From assembly GCA_934215475.1 (NCBI GenBank), contig CAKPZY010000001.1, forward strand, positions 1-64,000: 64,000 nt of DNA, given 5' to 3'. The notes under the pieces were generated by a model. It worked only from the letters and a program-made list of their open reading frames with translations. It searched no databases and was not told where the DNA came from. The position numbers and the translations under genes were made by a program. Origin of the DNA: an uncultured Ligilactobacillus sp. (GTDB lineage Bacteria; Bacillota; Bacilli; Lactobacillales; Lactobacillaceae). Shown here piece by piece: positions 48,186 to 58,752 of the stretch. The first letter of the stretch is position 1. Every line of letters begins with the position of its first letter.

Positions 48186-48842
48186 TCAAACAGTGTCATT
48201 TTTGGTAAGTTTTCTTGACAAATAATCTGTTTTATTCCACTCCAAACATTTAAAATGTTCACCCGAGTCGCGCGTCTCCAAAATAGTCGTGCTAGTGTTC
48301 GTTAATCCGCCGCGACTACGGATCCGTTCTAGTGGTACACCTTGTAAATAACGGATCTCCGCACATAAGGCAGCTCCATGAGAAACAATAATTACATTTT
48401 CTGCCGGATATCTTTGACAAATCTCCATAATTTTAGGAGTCATTCGGGCAAATAACTCTGGAAAACTTTCCGCTCCAATTTTACGCGGGTCATACCGATC
48501 TGCGTGATGCCTAAAATCCTCGATTTCTTTCGGATATTTAGCCTCAACATCATTAAACAACATACCCTCCATTTTGCCTAAATTAAATTCTGCAAAAGCT
48601 CCATCAACCACAATTTTGACCGGCTGGTCAAGCTGTTCTTCCAACTTTTGGGCTGTGATCCGTGCTCTTTTGATAGGACTGGTATAGATTTTAGCAAATC
48701 TATATTTATTTAAAAAGCCAGTTAGTTCAGTGATCTCGTGCAAGCTCTCCGGTAATAGAGGTGAGTCGCCATGTGCCCCTTGGTACCTCCCCTCCAAATT
48801 CCATTGCGTGCGTCCATGTCTGACAAAAAACAATTTGGTCAT
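48186..48842 (-). CDS. Histidine phosphatase family protein (phosphoglycerate mutase-like)
   Basis: 218 residues with the phosphohistidine motif FVRHGRTQWN, the GDSPLLP segment, and the second catalytic His in VSHGAALCAEI. Members include cofactor-dependent mutases and broad phosphatases. It lacks the length and core of GpmA, so a phosphatase acting on small phosphates is more likely. It precedes the TPR-recD2 pair by about 80 bases and may be cotranscribed with it. Confidence 0.92.
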   Translation of the reverse strand: MTKLFFVRHGRTQWNLEGRYQGAHGDSPLLPESLHEITELTGFLNKYRFAKIYTSPIKRARITAQKLEEQLDQPVKIVVDGAFAEFNLGKMEGMLFNDVEAKYPKEIEDFRHHADRYDPRKIGAESFPELFARMTPKIMEICQRYPAENVIIVSHGAALCAEIRYLQGVPLERIRSRGGLTNTSTTILETRDSGEHFKCLEWNKTDYLSRKLTKNDTV

Positions 48843-48974
48843 ATTATGCCGTCCTTTATAAGAATAATAATCTAATTATCTCACAAAAAAAGATAAAAAT
48901 AAAAATTTACCTGGTATTCTCTTTTATTCAAAAAATTCACTTATGATGCCGCCTAAAATTTATAAAAAAACAGT

Positions 48975-49009
48975 AAAAAAAGAGAAAACAAGCTAATACT
49001 CATTTTCTC
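48975..49009 (-). terminator. Terminator of mnmA
   Basis: An 11-bp stem with two G-T pairs (GAGAAAATGAG/CTTGTTTTCTC on the minus strand), a 6-base loop and a run of T's, 11 bases past the mnmA stop. Confidence 0.88.
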
Positions 49010-49019
49010 CTGAATAAAA

Positions 49020-50165
<1,146 letters not shown>

Positions 50166-50341
50166 TTAGATTCTGAATCTATACGATTTGAAGGTCGCTT
50201 TGTTCAGTAACTTTTAGTGTAGCACAGGCATCACTCTTTTAAAAGGTGAAAGTTTTAGCAAAGACGTACATGAGAGTGCCTGTCATAAAAAAGCCCCGCT
50301 GCAACTGCAAGATGCGCCAAGTTAGCTGATAAATTAGTAGC

Positions 50342-50683
50342 TCAAGCTTTAGTTAAGATATCTCTAGCCTGGAGATCATTCAAAATATATGTCAATTGTT
50401 CTGACTGAGCGCTCACATCACCTGTTTTAAAAATATTGACTTCTTTTAGGCCATTAGCCGTAGTCGTGGACATCTTAAACTTTTTCAGATTTGGATCGAT
50501 CACAATTTTCAACTTTAAGCCGACATTCAGAGCAGCATTGGGATCTAAATTTCTTTCCAACTGAAATTTACCGGTTTTTTTCTCGGAAAAACCAGCATCT
50601 CGCAAAGCATATTTTTTAATGCCTGGTGCCAAACGATAATCTTGCTGGTTTCCCAAGATACGTACTTTTTCAGCTAATGCCAT
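50342..50683 (-). CDS. DUF1831 family protein
   Basis: 113-residue protein of a family largely confined to Lactobacillales, found next to a NifS-type cysteine desulfurase. Recognised by ALAEKVRILGNQQDYRLAPG and KKYALRDAGFSEKK at the N-terminus. No catalytic motif is seen. It starts 17 bases after the desulfurase stop and lies before mnmA. A role in handing sulfur from the desulfurase to tRNA thiolation is reasonable but inferred only from position. Confidence 0.85.
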   Translation of the reverse strand: MALAEKVRILGNQQDYRLAPGIKKYALRDAGFSEKKTGKFQLERNLDPNAALNVGLKLKIVIDPNLKKFKMSTTTANGLKEVNIFKTGDVSAQSEQLTYILNDLQARDILTKA

Positions 50684-50700
50684 TTAAGTCACTCCTAAAT

Positions 50701-51846
50701 TTATTTATTGTTGATAATGTCTGTTAGTGCCTCCACTACCGCTGCGATATCTGAGCTTGTATTAAATACTCCAAAACTAAAACGTAACGATTCATTGATC
50801 CGTGGGTCATCTGGACCATACATCGCCGTTAACACATGGGAAGGCTGTAGTGAACCGGCAGTGCAAGCAGAACCAGCGGATGCAGAAATACCTTTGAGAT
50901 CTAAGTTGGTCAACAGTGCGTCTGATTTCTTTCCTTTAAACCATAAGTTGATCACATGGGGTAATTCTCCCGCGTCAATTTTACCATTGACCGCAACATC
51001 GATCCCGTTTTTACTTAAGCCATCGACCAATTGATGTTTAAATTGGTAGTAGCGCCGCCGATGCTCAGACTTTTTCTGAGAAGAGTTTATTTTCACTGCT
51101 TCAGCAAAACCCGCGATAGCAGGAATGTTTTCGGTACCGGCACGCCGCTTTAATTCCTGGTCGCCGCCCTTGATCAATGGCTCATAATTATGATCAGCCC
51201 GCCGATATAAAAATCCGCTCATTTTGGGACCGTTTAATTTGTGCGCGGACGTCGATAAAAGATCGATCTGATCGGCTTGTACATCAATATCTAACAAGCC
51301 ATAAGCCTGAACAGCATCTGTGTGAAACCAAGCGTTTGAATCCGCAACTATTTTACCGATCTCATGAATAGGCATTTTGGCTCCTACTTCATTATTGCCT
51401 GTCATGATCGATACTAAGATCGTATCATTGCGGATGGCATTTTTTAAGTCGTCTAGCGAGATCTCTCCATTTTGGTCAACCGGTAAATAGGTAACTTCAA
51501 ATCCTCGACTTTCCAAAAAATGCATTGGCTTTAAAACCGCCTCATGTTCGATCTGAGTCGTGATCAAATGACGGCCTTCTTTTTGCCGAGCTAAGGCCGT
51601 ACCGACTATTGCTGTATTATCGCTTTCAGTGCCCCCACTGGTAAACACTATCTCATTATCGTTTTGTGCATTGATAGACTGAGCTATTACATGGCGGCTG
51701 TTATCTAAAATTGTGCGCGCCTTACGTCCAAAATAATTTGTGGCAGATGCATTGCCAAAAACTTTTTTCATCGTCTCAGTCATTTGCTCGATCACTGCAG
51801 GATCCATGGGAGTGGTCCCTGCATTATCAAGATATATATGCTCCAA
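50701..51846 (-). CDS. Cysteine desulfurase (NifS/IscS family)
   Basis: PLP enzyme that takes sulfur from cysteine for tRNA thiolation and possibly Fe-S clusters. It starts with the signature IYLDNAGTTPMDP. The PLP Lys lies in STSAHKLNGPK and the sulfur-accepting Cys in SAGSACTAGSLQPSHV. At 381 residues it is full length. In lactobacilli the copy beside mnmA is thought to serve tRNA modification rather than a SUF system, and no scaffold gene is nearby. Confidence 0.96.
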   Translation of the reverse strand: MEHIYLDNAGTTPMDPAVIEQMTETMKKVFGNASATNYFGRKARTILDNSRHVIAQSINAQNDNEIVFTSGGTESDNTAIVGTALARQKEGRHLITTQIEHEAVLKPMHFLESRGFEVTYLPVDQNGEISLDDLKNAIRNDTILVSIMTGNNEVGAKMPIHEIGKIVADSNAWFHTDAVQAYGLLDIDVQADQIDLLSTSAHKLNGPKMSGFLYRRADHNYEPLIKGGDQELKRRAGTENIPAIAGFAEAVKINSSQKKSEHRRRYYQFKHQLVDGLSKNGIDVAVNGKIDAGELPHVINLWFKGKKSDALLTNLDLKGISASAGSACTAGSLQPSHVLTAMYGPDDPRINESLRFSFGVFNTSSDIAAVVEALTDIINNK

Positions 51847-51975
51847 TTTGTTAAAACACCTCTATAATTTCTAAAGACTTAACAATTAATTTCTTGTTAT
51901 CGTCTTCTTGTATTGCTCATTTTACCTAATTATTCTTGTGGATCAGTCTTTTTTGCAATTTTTTATTTGCAGTTA

Positions 51976-52659
51976 TTATTTAAAAATGTTGAGGAGCATT
52001 TGAGCCGACCGCCTGCCAGCATCAATGATAAACTCATCAAAACTTTGACCGGCATTTTCATCTCCTACATCTGACATCGCGCGAATTATCGCAAATGGTA
52101 CTTTGAACTGATAAGCAGTTTGCGCAACTGCACAGCCCTCCATTTCGCAGCATAAAGCCTGTGGATATATTTTTTTTATTCTTTTTATCTCAGTACCATC
52201 CGCTACGAATTGATCACCCGATACGATCAAACCTCTTTTAGTTTTTAAACCGACCTTAAAAGCAGCTTTGGCTATTTTTGCAACCAAATCTTTGTCAGCT
52301 TGATAGATCTGTGGTTGCTGCGGCAATTGACCCATCTTATAACCAAACGCCGTAGCATTAACATCATGATAAGCAGCCCCGCTAGACAAGACAAGGTCTC
52401 CAACATGTAAACCAGCACCAATACCACCCGCTGAGCCAGAATTGATCACAGCACTAACTTTAAAATCAACGATCAACAAAGCTGTCGTGATGGCAGCCTG
52501 GACCTTGCCAATCCCACAACGAACTAAGACAACAGGCTGATCGTTTATCAAACCCTCATAGAAATCAGTCCCGCCGATCTCGGTCTGCTTTTTTTCAGAC
52601 AAATGAGCTAATAACTCCTTGATCTCTTCTTCCATCGCGCATATAATTCCATACTTCAT
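51976..52659 (-). CDS. mtnN: 5'-methylthioadenosine/S-adenosylhomocysteine nucleosidase
   Basis: Cleaves adenine from MTA and SAH, recycling products of SAM chemistry and making S-ribosylhomocysteine for LuxS. The opening GIICAMEEEI, the glycine-rich INSGSAGGIG, the catalytic Glu in CCEMEGCAVAQ and the catalytic Asp in AMSDVGDENA are all visible. 227 residues. It lies in the nudF-TM protein-mtnN run, followed by the desulfurase after about 130 bases. Confidence 0.97.
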   Translation of the reverse strand: MKYGIICAMEEEIKELLAHLSEKKQTEIGGTDFYEGLINDQPVVLVRCGIGKVQAAITTALLIVDFKVSAVINSGSAGGIGAGLHVGDLVLSSGAAYHDVNATAFGYKMGQLPQQPQIYQADKDLVAKIAKAAFKVGLKTKRGLIVSGDQFVADGTEIKRIKKIYPQALCCEMEGCAVAQTAYQFKVPFAIIRAMSDVGDENAGQSFDEFIIDAGRRSAQMLLNIFK

Positions 52660-52712
52660 TACCGCTTACTTCTCCTTTTGTTATTTCATTTACGCAAGAT
52701 AATTTCCAGTAA

Positions 52713-53018
52713 CTAAAAATTTACAAAGCGCATGAATAAATAAACTAATACGATCAAAATAACTAGCACAAGAATTACCTTATCAAGCTTGCGGCCTAAC
52801 CTTTTACGCTTTTCATCCTGATCGTTTAACTCAGACTGTTCTCGAACCTGACTGCGAGATAATCTTTCTTCATGCTCCATCTCATTGTTGTCCAACGCAT
52901 CGTCCCTTCGAAGTGAGTGTTTACCGCTAACAGGGTCATGCTTAAAAAATTTTCTCCAAAGGCTGCCATCATTTTGCTTTTCGTGAGGCCTTCTGCGTCG
53001 CCGTTCATTTTTATCCAT
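52713..53018 (-). CDS. Unknown small tail-anchored protein
   Basis: 101 residues. A very basic N-terminus (DKNERRRRRPHEKQ), a long hydrophilic segment and one C-terminal membrane helix (VILVLVILIVLVYLFMRFV) give a tail-anchored topology with the charged part in the cytoplasm. It starts six bases after the nudF stop and precedes mtnN by about 50 bases. Similar short genes occur between nudF and mtnN in other lactobacilli. The function is unknown. Confidence 0.8.
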   Translation of the reverse strand: MDKNERRRRRPHEKQNDGSLWRKFFKHDPVSGKHSLRRDDALDNNEMEHEERLSRSQVREQSELNDQDEKRKRLGRKLDKVILVLVILIVLVYLFMRFVNF

Positions 53019-53024
53019 GTTACT

Positions 53025-53567
53025 CTACTCCATTAATTGCCAAAATAAAACTGCCATAATCGTTTTGGCATCACATATCTCACCATTTTTAATTGCTTTA
53101 TTGATCTCGGAGCGTGATAATGCTTCAACATTTAAAAATTCATCCTCATCTTGCGGTAATTGCTCTTCCACAGGTGTCAGTTCACTGGCATGATAGAGGT
53201 ACATTTTTTCATCGGAAAAGCCAGGAGAACTATAAAATGTCGACAATAACTCATAATTTTGAGCTCTATATCTTGTTTCTTCATTCATTTCTCTTTTTGC
53301 TGTCTTCAAAGGATCAGAATTTTCATTGGCTTCTATCTTGCCCGCAGGGATCTCTAACGTTTCTTTTCTTAAAGGAGAGCGCCATTGCCTGATAAAGATC
53401 ATTTTGTTATCAGGAGTTATAGCAATAACTGCAACTGCTCCCTGATGTTTTACGATCTCACGTTTAGCCAGCCGTCCGTCCGGCAGTTCCACGGTTTCAA
53501 GGTCTAGGTCTAAGATGTGTCCTTGATACAAATGCTTGACCTGTTTGACTTTTTCTTCATATTTCAT
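53025..53567 (-). CDS. nudF: NUDIX hydrolase, ADP-ribose pyrophosphatase type
   Basis: Hydrolyses ADP-ribose and related nucleotide sugars. The Nudix box runs from GKIEANENSD to REMNEET. It contains the REMNEE core but has two extra residues (NS) in the loop before it and Arg instead of Gly after EET, so the consensus spacing is not exact. The catalytic core is retained. 180 residues. It lies 22 bases after dapF and is cotranscribed with the tail-anchored protein gene. Confidence 0.92.
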   Translation of the reverse strand: MKYEEKVKQVKHLYQGHILDLDLETVELPDGRLAKREIVKHQGAVAVIAITPDNKMIFIRQWRSPLRKETLEIPAGKIEANENSDPLKTAKREMNEETRYRAQNYELLSTFYSSPGFSDEKMYLYHASELTPVEEQLPQDEDEFLNVEALSRSEINKAIKNGEICDAKTIMAVLFWQLME

Positions 53568-53589
53568 TTTTCATTGCTCCTTCAAGCTA

Positions 53590-54588
53590 TTACTGTTTAA
53601 TTTGACTTCTGATCAAAGAAGCAAAACAATCGTATGCTTGACCTTCATTAGTTTCTTTCCACTTTGCACCCGTAAATTGACTCTTTAATGCGGAGCTGAT
53701 GTCCAAGTCCACACTAGCTGTGATCGTCGCATTTCCAATCAAAGATATCCAATATTTGCCATTTTCTCGTTGATGAACAACCGTTTTGACCATTCCACCG
53801 GGATTGTACACTTTTAACTCACGTTCCAGTCCAGCCCGACCCAATGCCTGGATAACGTAAATCAAACTCGATGCACTCATCGCAGTCCCGCAAGCATTGG
53901 TCAAACCCACACCTCGTTCATACGTCCGGACGAAAATTTGATTTTCAGAAAGAACATTCACAAAGCTAACATTCACTCCATTTGGAAAGTACGGGTTTTC
54001 CCCATTCAAATAAGCTGCTATTTCAGGAAGTGTATCCCCCTGCAGCTTTTTTTGATCAACAAACGAAATTAAATGCGGATTTGGAACAGCGACGGCTGAA
54101 AAATGAAGATAACTTGAAATTTCAGGAACTATCTCATCGAGCAAACGGCTTTTACCGATATGCATGCCGATCTTTTCTGCAGCAAAACTAACTGGGGATA
54201 TTTCAGCATCAAACGCAGGCACATTATTTGCCAAGGACGGCGCGGATTTGACACGTAAATCTGCATACATTGTTTCGATCAAAAAACTGCTGGCAGTTGA
54301 CAAATGATTCTTTCTGGCGACATAGCGGGCAACAGTGCGAATTCCATTGCCGCACATGCTTGCTTCACTGCCATCGGCGTTAATGACCCGCATCTTAGCT
54401 TGCGCCTGATCATCTGATTCAGTGACTAATAATAGTCCATCAGCTCCACCGTGGAGGCCCTTTTTACGGTCACACAGGTGCTGAGCCAACTCTTTCAGCT
54501 CTGTTTCTGAAATTTGTCGACTTAATAATGTTTGATCGAGCAAGAAAAAGTCGTTACCCGACCCATGCACTTTTAAAAGCTTTGTCAT
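53590..54588 (-). CDS. dapF: Diaminopimelate epimerase
   Basis: Converts LL- to meso-diaminopimelate for lysine and peptidoglycan. The two catalytic cysteines are in ASMCGNGIRTV and TNACGTAMSA. The N-terminus KVHGSGNDFFLLD is typical. ATG at 54588 (MTKLLKVHGS) is preceded by AGAGGAA; the longer frame upstream is not needed. It has 332 residues, longer than proteobacterial DapF, with extra segments as in other lactobacilli. Together with asd and dapA at 18-20 kb it supports a DAP pathway. Confidence 0.95.
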   Translation of the reverse strand: MTKLLKVHGSGNDFFLLDQTLLSRQISETELKELAQHLCDRKKGLHGGADGLLLVTESDDQAQAKMRVINADGSEASMCGNGIRTVARYVARKNHLSTASSFLIETMYADLRVKSAPSLANNVPAFDAEISPVSFAAEKIGMHIGKSRLLDEIVPEISSYLHFSAVAVPNPHLISFVDQKKLQGDTLPEIAAYLNGENPYFPNGVNVSFVNVLSENQIFVRTYERGVGLTNACGTAMSASSLIYVIQALGRAGLERELKVYNPGGMVKTVVHQRENGKYWISLIGNATITASVDLDISSALKSQFTGAKWKETNEGQAYDCFASLIRSQIKQ

Positions 54589-54781
54589 AAATAATTCCTC
54601 TTTTAATAATAATAGATACCAAGGCAAGTTGACCCAAAAACGAAGTGAAACCCAGGCCTGGTGTATTTAGTACGTGAATTAAAGAAAAACTTGTCATTTT
54701 TAACACGTTTCGCTTTTATAATAACAGCTTAACACTTCATATCATAGCAAACTTTTCAATCTTCTGCGAAACTTTTTACTT

Positions 54782-54815
54782 AAAAAGCCAAGCAAGGAGT
54801 CCCCTTGCCTGGCTT
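54782..54815 (-). terminator. Terminator of ileS
   Basis: AAGCCAGGCAAGG/CCTTGCTTGGCTT on the minus strand with a 5-base loop and a T-run, 15 bases after the ileS stop. Confidence 0.9.
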
Positions 54816-54830
54816 AAAAATAAAAATATT

Positions 54831-57629
54831 TTACTCCTCTAATCCTGTTTGTATTGCTTCAGGATAATTATCTTCTACGATCGACGCACAGCTTCGACAA
54901 AGTTGCGGAAAATGCTCATTTTTCCCCAAATCTGTTTTGATCATTCGACACCGTGGGCAAACATCTCCAGCAGCGTGTTCAATTTGAACAGCAACTTTAT
55001 CAAACTTAAGTGCGGATGAAGGTGCATCTGCCAACGCCTTGACATCTAGCCCAGAAACAATTAAGGCTTGCCGTACATTCGCATTTAAATCCTTCAGAAG
55101 TTCTCTGACATCATCAGTTGCGTACAGATCAACATGTGCCTCAAATGACTTACCGATCAATTTCTGATCGCGCGCTTCCTCCAAAGACTTAAAAACGTTG
55201 GAACGGATCTTCATGAAAGACTCCCAATTTGCTGCCAATTTTTCTTCACCATTATAATGATTTACCGGTGGCATTTCAGATAACTGGGCGAATTCCTCAG
55301 GTTCCTTAAGATACTTCCAAATTTCTTCCGTAGTATGCGGGATGAGCGGTGTCAAAAGCTTAGTCAATCTAACCGCAACATCATACAATACTGTTTGCAT
55401 GGAACGTCTCTTGTGGCTATCTGCGGCCTCAATATAAACAACATCCTTAGCAACATCAAGGTAAAAGGCAGAAAGATCAACTGTAATAAAATTGATCAAC
55501 CTCTTGTAAATATCCATGAAATCATAGTTAGCATAATCATCCAAGACACTCTTGGTGAAATGATTGGCTTCGATCTCCATGTACTTATCGATCGATTCCA
55601 TTTCATCGTATGAAACAGTATTCTTTTCCGGATCGAAATCCGTAGTATTAGCTAATAAGAAACGGACCGTATTGCGGATCTTGCGGTAGCTTTCAGAAAT
55701 TTGCTGAAAACTGCCCATAGATACACGAACATCCGCGGAAGAATCTACGCTCGCAGTCCAGAGCCGGATGATCTCAGCACCCATTTGCTTGATAACCTTA
55801 TTCGGAGCAATAGTATTGCCTAAAGATTTACTCATCTTGCGGCCTTTGCCGTCTAAAGTAAATCCTTGCGAAAGCAGCTGTTTATATGGCGCTTTCCCTG
55901 AAAAAGCCACACTAGTGATCAAACTTGAGTTAAACCATCCACGGTATTGGTCTGAACCTTCCAAGTACATATCAGCTGGATAGGTTAAATAGTCGCGGTC
56001 CGCCAAGACCCCTTGGTGTGATGTTCCAGAATCAAACCAAACATCCATGATGTCACTTTCCTTGGTAAACTTCCCATGAGGAGAATGTTCACTGGTAAAT
56101 CCTTCTGGTAAAAGATCTTTAGCTTCTGTTTCAAACCAAATATTCGAACCATGTTTTGCCACTAAATGTGCCACATGTTCAATCATTTCTGGTGTCATGA
56201 TCGCTTCACCGTCTTCACCGTAAAAAATAGGCAATGGAACACCCCAAACTCGTTGTCGTGAAATGACCCAGTCACCCCGGTCACGGATCATGTTATGCAG
56301 GCGTTTTTGTCCCCATTCTGGGAAGAAGCGGACCCCATCGATCTGGTCCAAGATCTGCTGTCTGATCTTATCAACAGAAGCAAACCACTGCGGAGTTGCC
56401 CGGTAAATAATTGGCTTTTTGGTACGCCAATCAAAGGGATAACTATGTTCATAGTCGACTTCTTTGAGCAGCAAGCCTTCTTTGGTCAACTTGTCTAAAG
56501 CAATCTGGTTAGCATCTTCGTAAAAGACACCCGCAAAATCACTTCCTGCTTCGTCAGTCAAATACCCTTTATCATCAACGGGAACAAAAATATCTAACCC
56601 ATACTTTTTACCAACATTAAAGTCATCTTCACCGAAACCTGGGGCAGTGTGGACCAGGCCTGTCCCTGCATCAAGCGTGACAAAACCACCTAACATTGTT
56701 ACTAACTTACGCTCTGGATAAAATGGATGTTGAGCCAAAACTTTTTCTAATTCAGAACCCTTGAGTGTTTTTAACACTTGAACATTTTTCCACCCAAAAA
56801 GTTCGGCATTTTGCTCGACCAACTCAGAGGCAATAACAAATTTCCTGTTCTCACCCTCAGGTTGTACGACTGAGTAATCAAAATCGGCATCGATAGTGAT
56901 CCCTTCAGAGCCAGGAATGGTCCACGGTGTGGTCGTCCAAACGACCATATAAGTGTCATCTTCGTCTAAAACTCCCCGACCATCGACAACTTTTTCAGCA
57001 TAGAAAGCTGAGGGAGAAGTAACGTCATGATATTCGACCTCAGCTTCAGCCAAAGCAGATTCAGAAGACCAAGACCAAAAGACTGGTTTCTTGCCCTTGT
57101 AGATCAATCCCTTTTCTGCCATTTTGCCAAAGACTCGAATCTCATGAGCCTCAAATTTAGGGTCGAGCGTCACATAAGGATGGTCCCATTCACCAGTAAC
57201 TCCCAAACGTTTGAAGTCGGAGCGTTGTTTATCAACTTGTTTTAAAGCATATTCACGACATTTTTCGCGAAATTGTCCCACAGACAGGGACTTCCGATCG
57301 ACGCCAGCTTTCTTTAGTTGTTGTTCGATGGGCAAGCCATGGGTATCCCAACCGGGAACATATGGGGAGCGAAAACCCATCATAGATTTAGAGCGGACGA
57401 TGAAATCTTTAGAAATTTTATTCAAAGCATGTCCCATATGAATGTTGCCATTGGCATAGGGAGGGCCATCATGCAAAACAAAGGTTGGTTTCCCTTCGTT
57501 CAACTTCTGGCGTTTTTCATACACCTTATTTTCTTCCCATTCTTTTTGTCTTTCAATTTCACGAACAGGAAGGTTACCACGCATAGGAAATTTAGTCTTT
57601 CCCAGGTTTAAAGTATCCTTTACTCTCAT
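54831..57629 (-). CDS. ileS: Isoleucyl-tRNA synthetase
   Basis: Class I synthetase charging tRNA-Ile, with an editing domain against valine. 932 residues. The HIGH-type motif is HMGH in [15 protein letters not shown]. The CP1 editing domain contains [12 protein letters not shown], and the KMSKS loop is [12 protein letters not shown]-terminal zinc ribbon has CPRC and CRSC. It is controlled by a T-box leader lying between it and divIVA. A terminator follows. Confidence 0.98.
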   Translation of the reverse strand: MRVKDTLNLGKTKFPMRGNLPVREIERQKEWEENKVYEKRQKLNEGKPTFVLHDGPPYANGNIHMGHALNKISKDFIVRSKSMMGFRSPYVPGWDTHGLPIEQQLKKAGVDRKSLSVGQFREKCREYALKQVDKQRSDFKRLGVTGEWDHPYVTLDPKFEAHEIRVFGKMAEKGLIYKGKKPVFWSWSSESALAEAEVEYHDVTSPSAFYAEKVVDGRGVLDEDDTYMVVWTTTPWTIPGSEGITIDADFDYSVVQPEGENRKFVIASELVEQNAELFGWKNVQVLKTLKGSELEKVLAQHPFYPERKLVTMLGGFVTLDAGTGLVHTAPGFGEDDFNVGKKYGLDIFVPVDDKGYLTDEAGSDFAGVFYEDANQIALDKLTKEGLLLKEVDYEHSYPFDWRTKKPIIYRATPQWFASVDKIRQQILDQIDGVRFFPEWGQKRLHNMIRDRGDWVISRQRVWGVPLPIFYGEDGEAIMTPEMIEHVAHLVAKHGSNIWFETEAKDLLPEGFTSEHSPHGKFTKESDIMDVWFDSGTSHQGVLADRDYLTYPADMYLEGSDQYRGWFNSSLITSVAFSGKAPYKQLLSQGFTLDGKGRKMSKSLGNTIAPNKVIKQMGAEIIRLWTASVDSSADVRVSMGSFQQISESYRKIRNTVRFLLANTTDFDPEKNTVSYDEMESIDKYMEIEANHFTKSVLDDYANYDFMDIYKRLINFITVDLSAFYLDVAKDVVYIEAADSHKRRSMQTVLYDVAVRLTKLLTPLIPHTTEEIWKYLKEPEEFAQLSEMPPVNHYNGEEKLAANWESFMKIRSNVFKSLEEARDQKLIGKSFEAHVDLYATDDVRELLKDLNANVRQALIVSGLDVKALADAPSSALKFDKVAVQIEHAAGDVCPRCRMIKTDLGKNEHFPQLCRSCASIVEDNYPEAIQTGLEE

Positions 57630-57718
57630 TGTCTTTCCCCTTCATTTGAATAATTTTTAAACGATATCCTTAATGTGATCAACCACCTATTCAACCGGTG
57701 ACACATAAACAGTCAAAA

Positions 57719-57960
57719 TAAAAAAACCTCATCCGCTAGGGACGAGGTTCTCGTGGTACCACCCAAATTTAGCGTCTGCCTAAAACTGGCAAACACCCTT
57801 ATCTCATGTGATAACGGTCATGAACCGGTCGCATCTACTAATTACCATATGTATCTTTTCGATTCGACATGAACCGGAGAGGATAAATATTCAGCTCACC
57901 AACGTCGATCTTCCACCCATCACCGACTCGCTTAGAAGCTTACTGAAATCCGTGTTCTCC
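57719..57960 (-). promoter_or_regulatory. T-box leader of ileS (isoleucine specifier)
   Basis: On the minus strand the conserved T-box TGGTACCACG (57761-57752) is followed by a terminator hairpin AACCTCGTCC/GGATGAGGTT and T-run at 57719-57750. Upstream, Stem I begins GGAGA and contains the AGTA motif. It closes with TCTCC, directly before which ATC (57884-57882) sits as the specifier codon for Ile. Uncharged tRNA-Ile should favour antitermination. It also fills the whole gap between divIVA and ileS. Confidence 0.93.
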
Positions 57961-57968
57961 TTGTAACT

Positions 57969-58721
57969 CTATTGTGCCTGGTTATCACTTTTACTCTTTT
58001 GTTCATCAGCTGCACCAAAATGCTGGCCTTCATTTTCAACCGTAGCATCAGGAAAAATAACCACCGTGTCATCATTGTCTACGTCTGGTTCCTTGGCTTC
58101 GGCGTGGCCATCCGTTTTGTTCGAAACGTCAGCTTGGTTTGATTCTACTTCACTATCTGCTTCTTTGTCAAGGTCCTCTTCATGCCGCAAAGCATCCTGA
58201 ATTTCCTCGTAACTGCTTGTCTCTCCTTGTTTTAAAATATCATCCCACTCAGAGCCCTTAACGACCTCTAACTGAGATTCCATCATAACTTGCAATTTTT
58301 GACGGAATATCCTGGCTTGTTTTCGCAAGCCATCTGTTTCGGTAGCCAGCTGTGTTGCCTTACGAGAAGCCTGGTCAATAATATGGCGAGATTTTTCATT
58401 TGCCTGATCGATTGCGTCTTGCCCTTCTTTTTGAGCTTCACGTTGTATAATATCAGCTTCTCGCTGCGAGTTGGCTTTCACCTTATCCGCAGCCTCTTGT
58501 GCAACAATGATCGATTGATTCAATGAATCCTTCAAATCATTAAAATATTTGAGCTTCTCATTGCTTTGCTCCAAACTAGCGTTCAGTTTCTCGTTTGCTT
58601 GAAGAGTCATCTCATAGTCTTTAATAATTTGATCTAAGAAATCATTTACTTCATCTTGATCATAACCATGAAACTTAGTGCGAAATTCTTTATTGTGAAT
58701 GTCTAACGGGGTCAATGTCAT
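57969..58721 (-). CDS. divIVA: Cell division protein DivIVA
   Basis: Binds curved membrane at poles and septum and recruits other proteins. The N-terminal lipid-binding domain is MTLTPLDIHNKEFRTKFHGY followed by DQDEVNDFLDQIIKDYE. A long coiled coil covers about 35-165, then comes an acidic low-complexity tail (about 165-250). ATG at 58721 follows AGGAGG. Last gene of the ftsQ-ftsA-ftsZ-sepF-yggT-ylmH-divIVA run. Confidence 0.97.
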   Translation of the reverse strand: MTLTPLDIHNKEFRTKFHGYDQDEVNDFLDQIIKDYEMTLQANEKLNASLEQSNEKLKYFNDLKDSLNQSIIVAQEAADKVKANSQREADIIQREAQKEGQDAIDQANEKSRHIIDQASRKATQLATETDGLRKQARIFRQKLQVMMESQLEVVKGSEWDDILKQGETSSYEEIQDALRHEEDLDKEADSEVESNQADVSNKTDGHAEAKEPDVDNDDTVVIFPDATVENEGQHFGAADEQKSKSDNQAQ

Positions 58722-58752
58722 TGACCAGCACCTCCTACTTTGGATAAGAATA

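Noticed and set aside
50290..50341. Possible terminator after the DUF1831 gene (GC-rich sequence then T's on the minus strand)
   Set aside because: I could not draw a stable stem without forcing mismatches.
54652..54661. CCAGGCCTGG palindrome upstream of dapF
   Set aside because: A 10-base palindrome alone, with no promoter context I can define, is not enough to call an operator.
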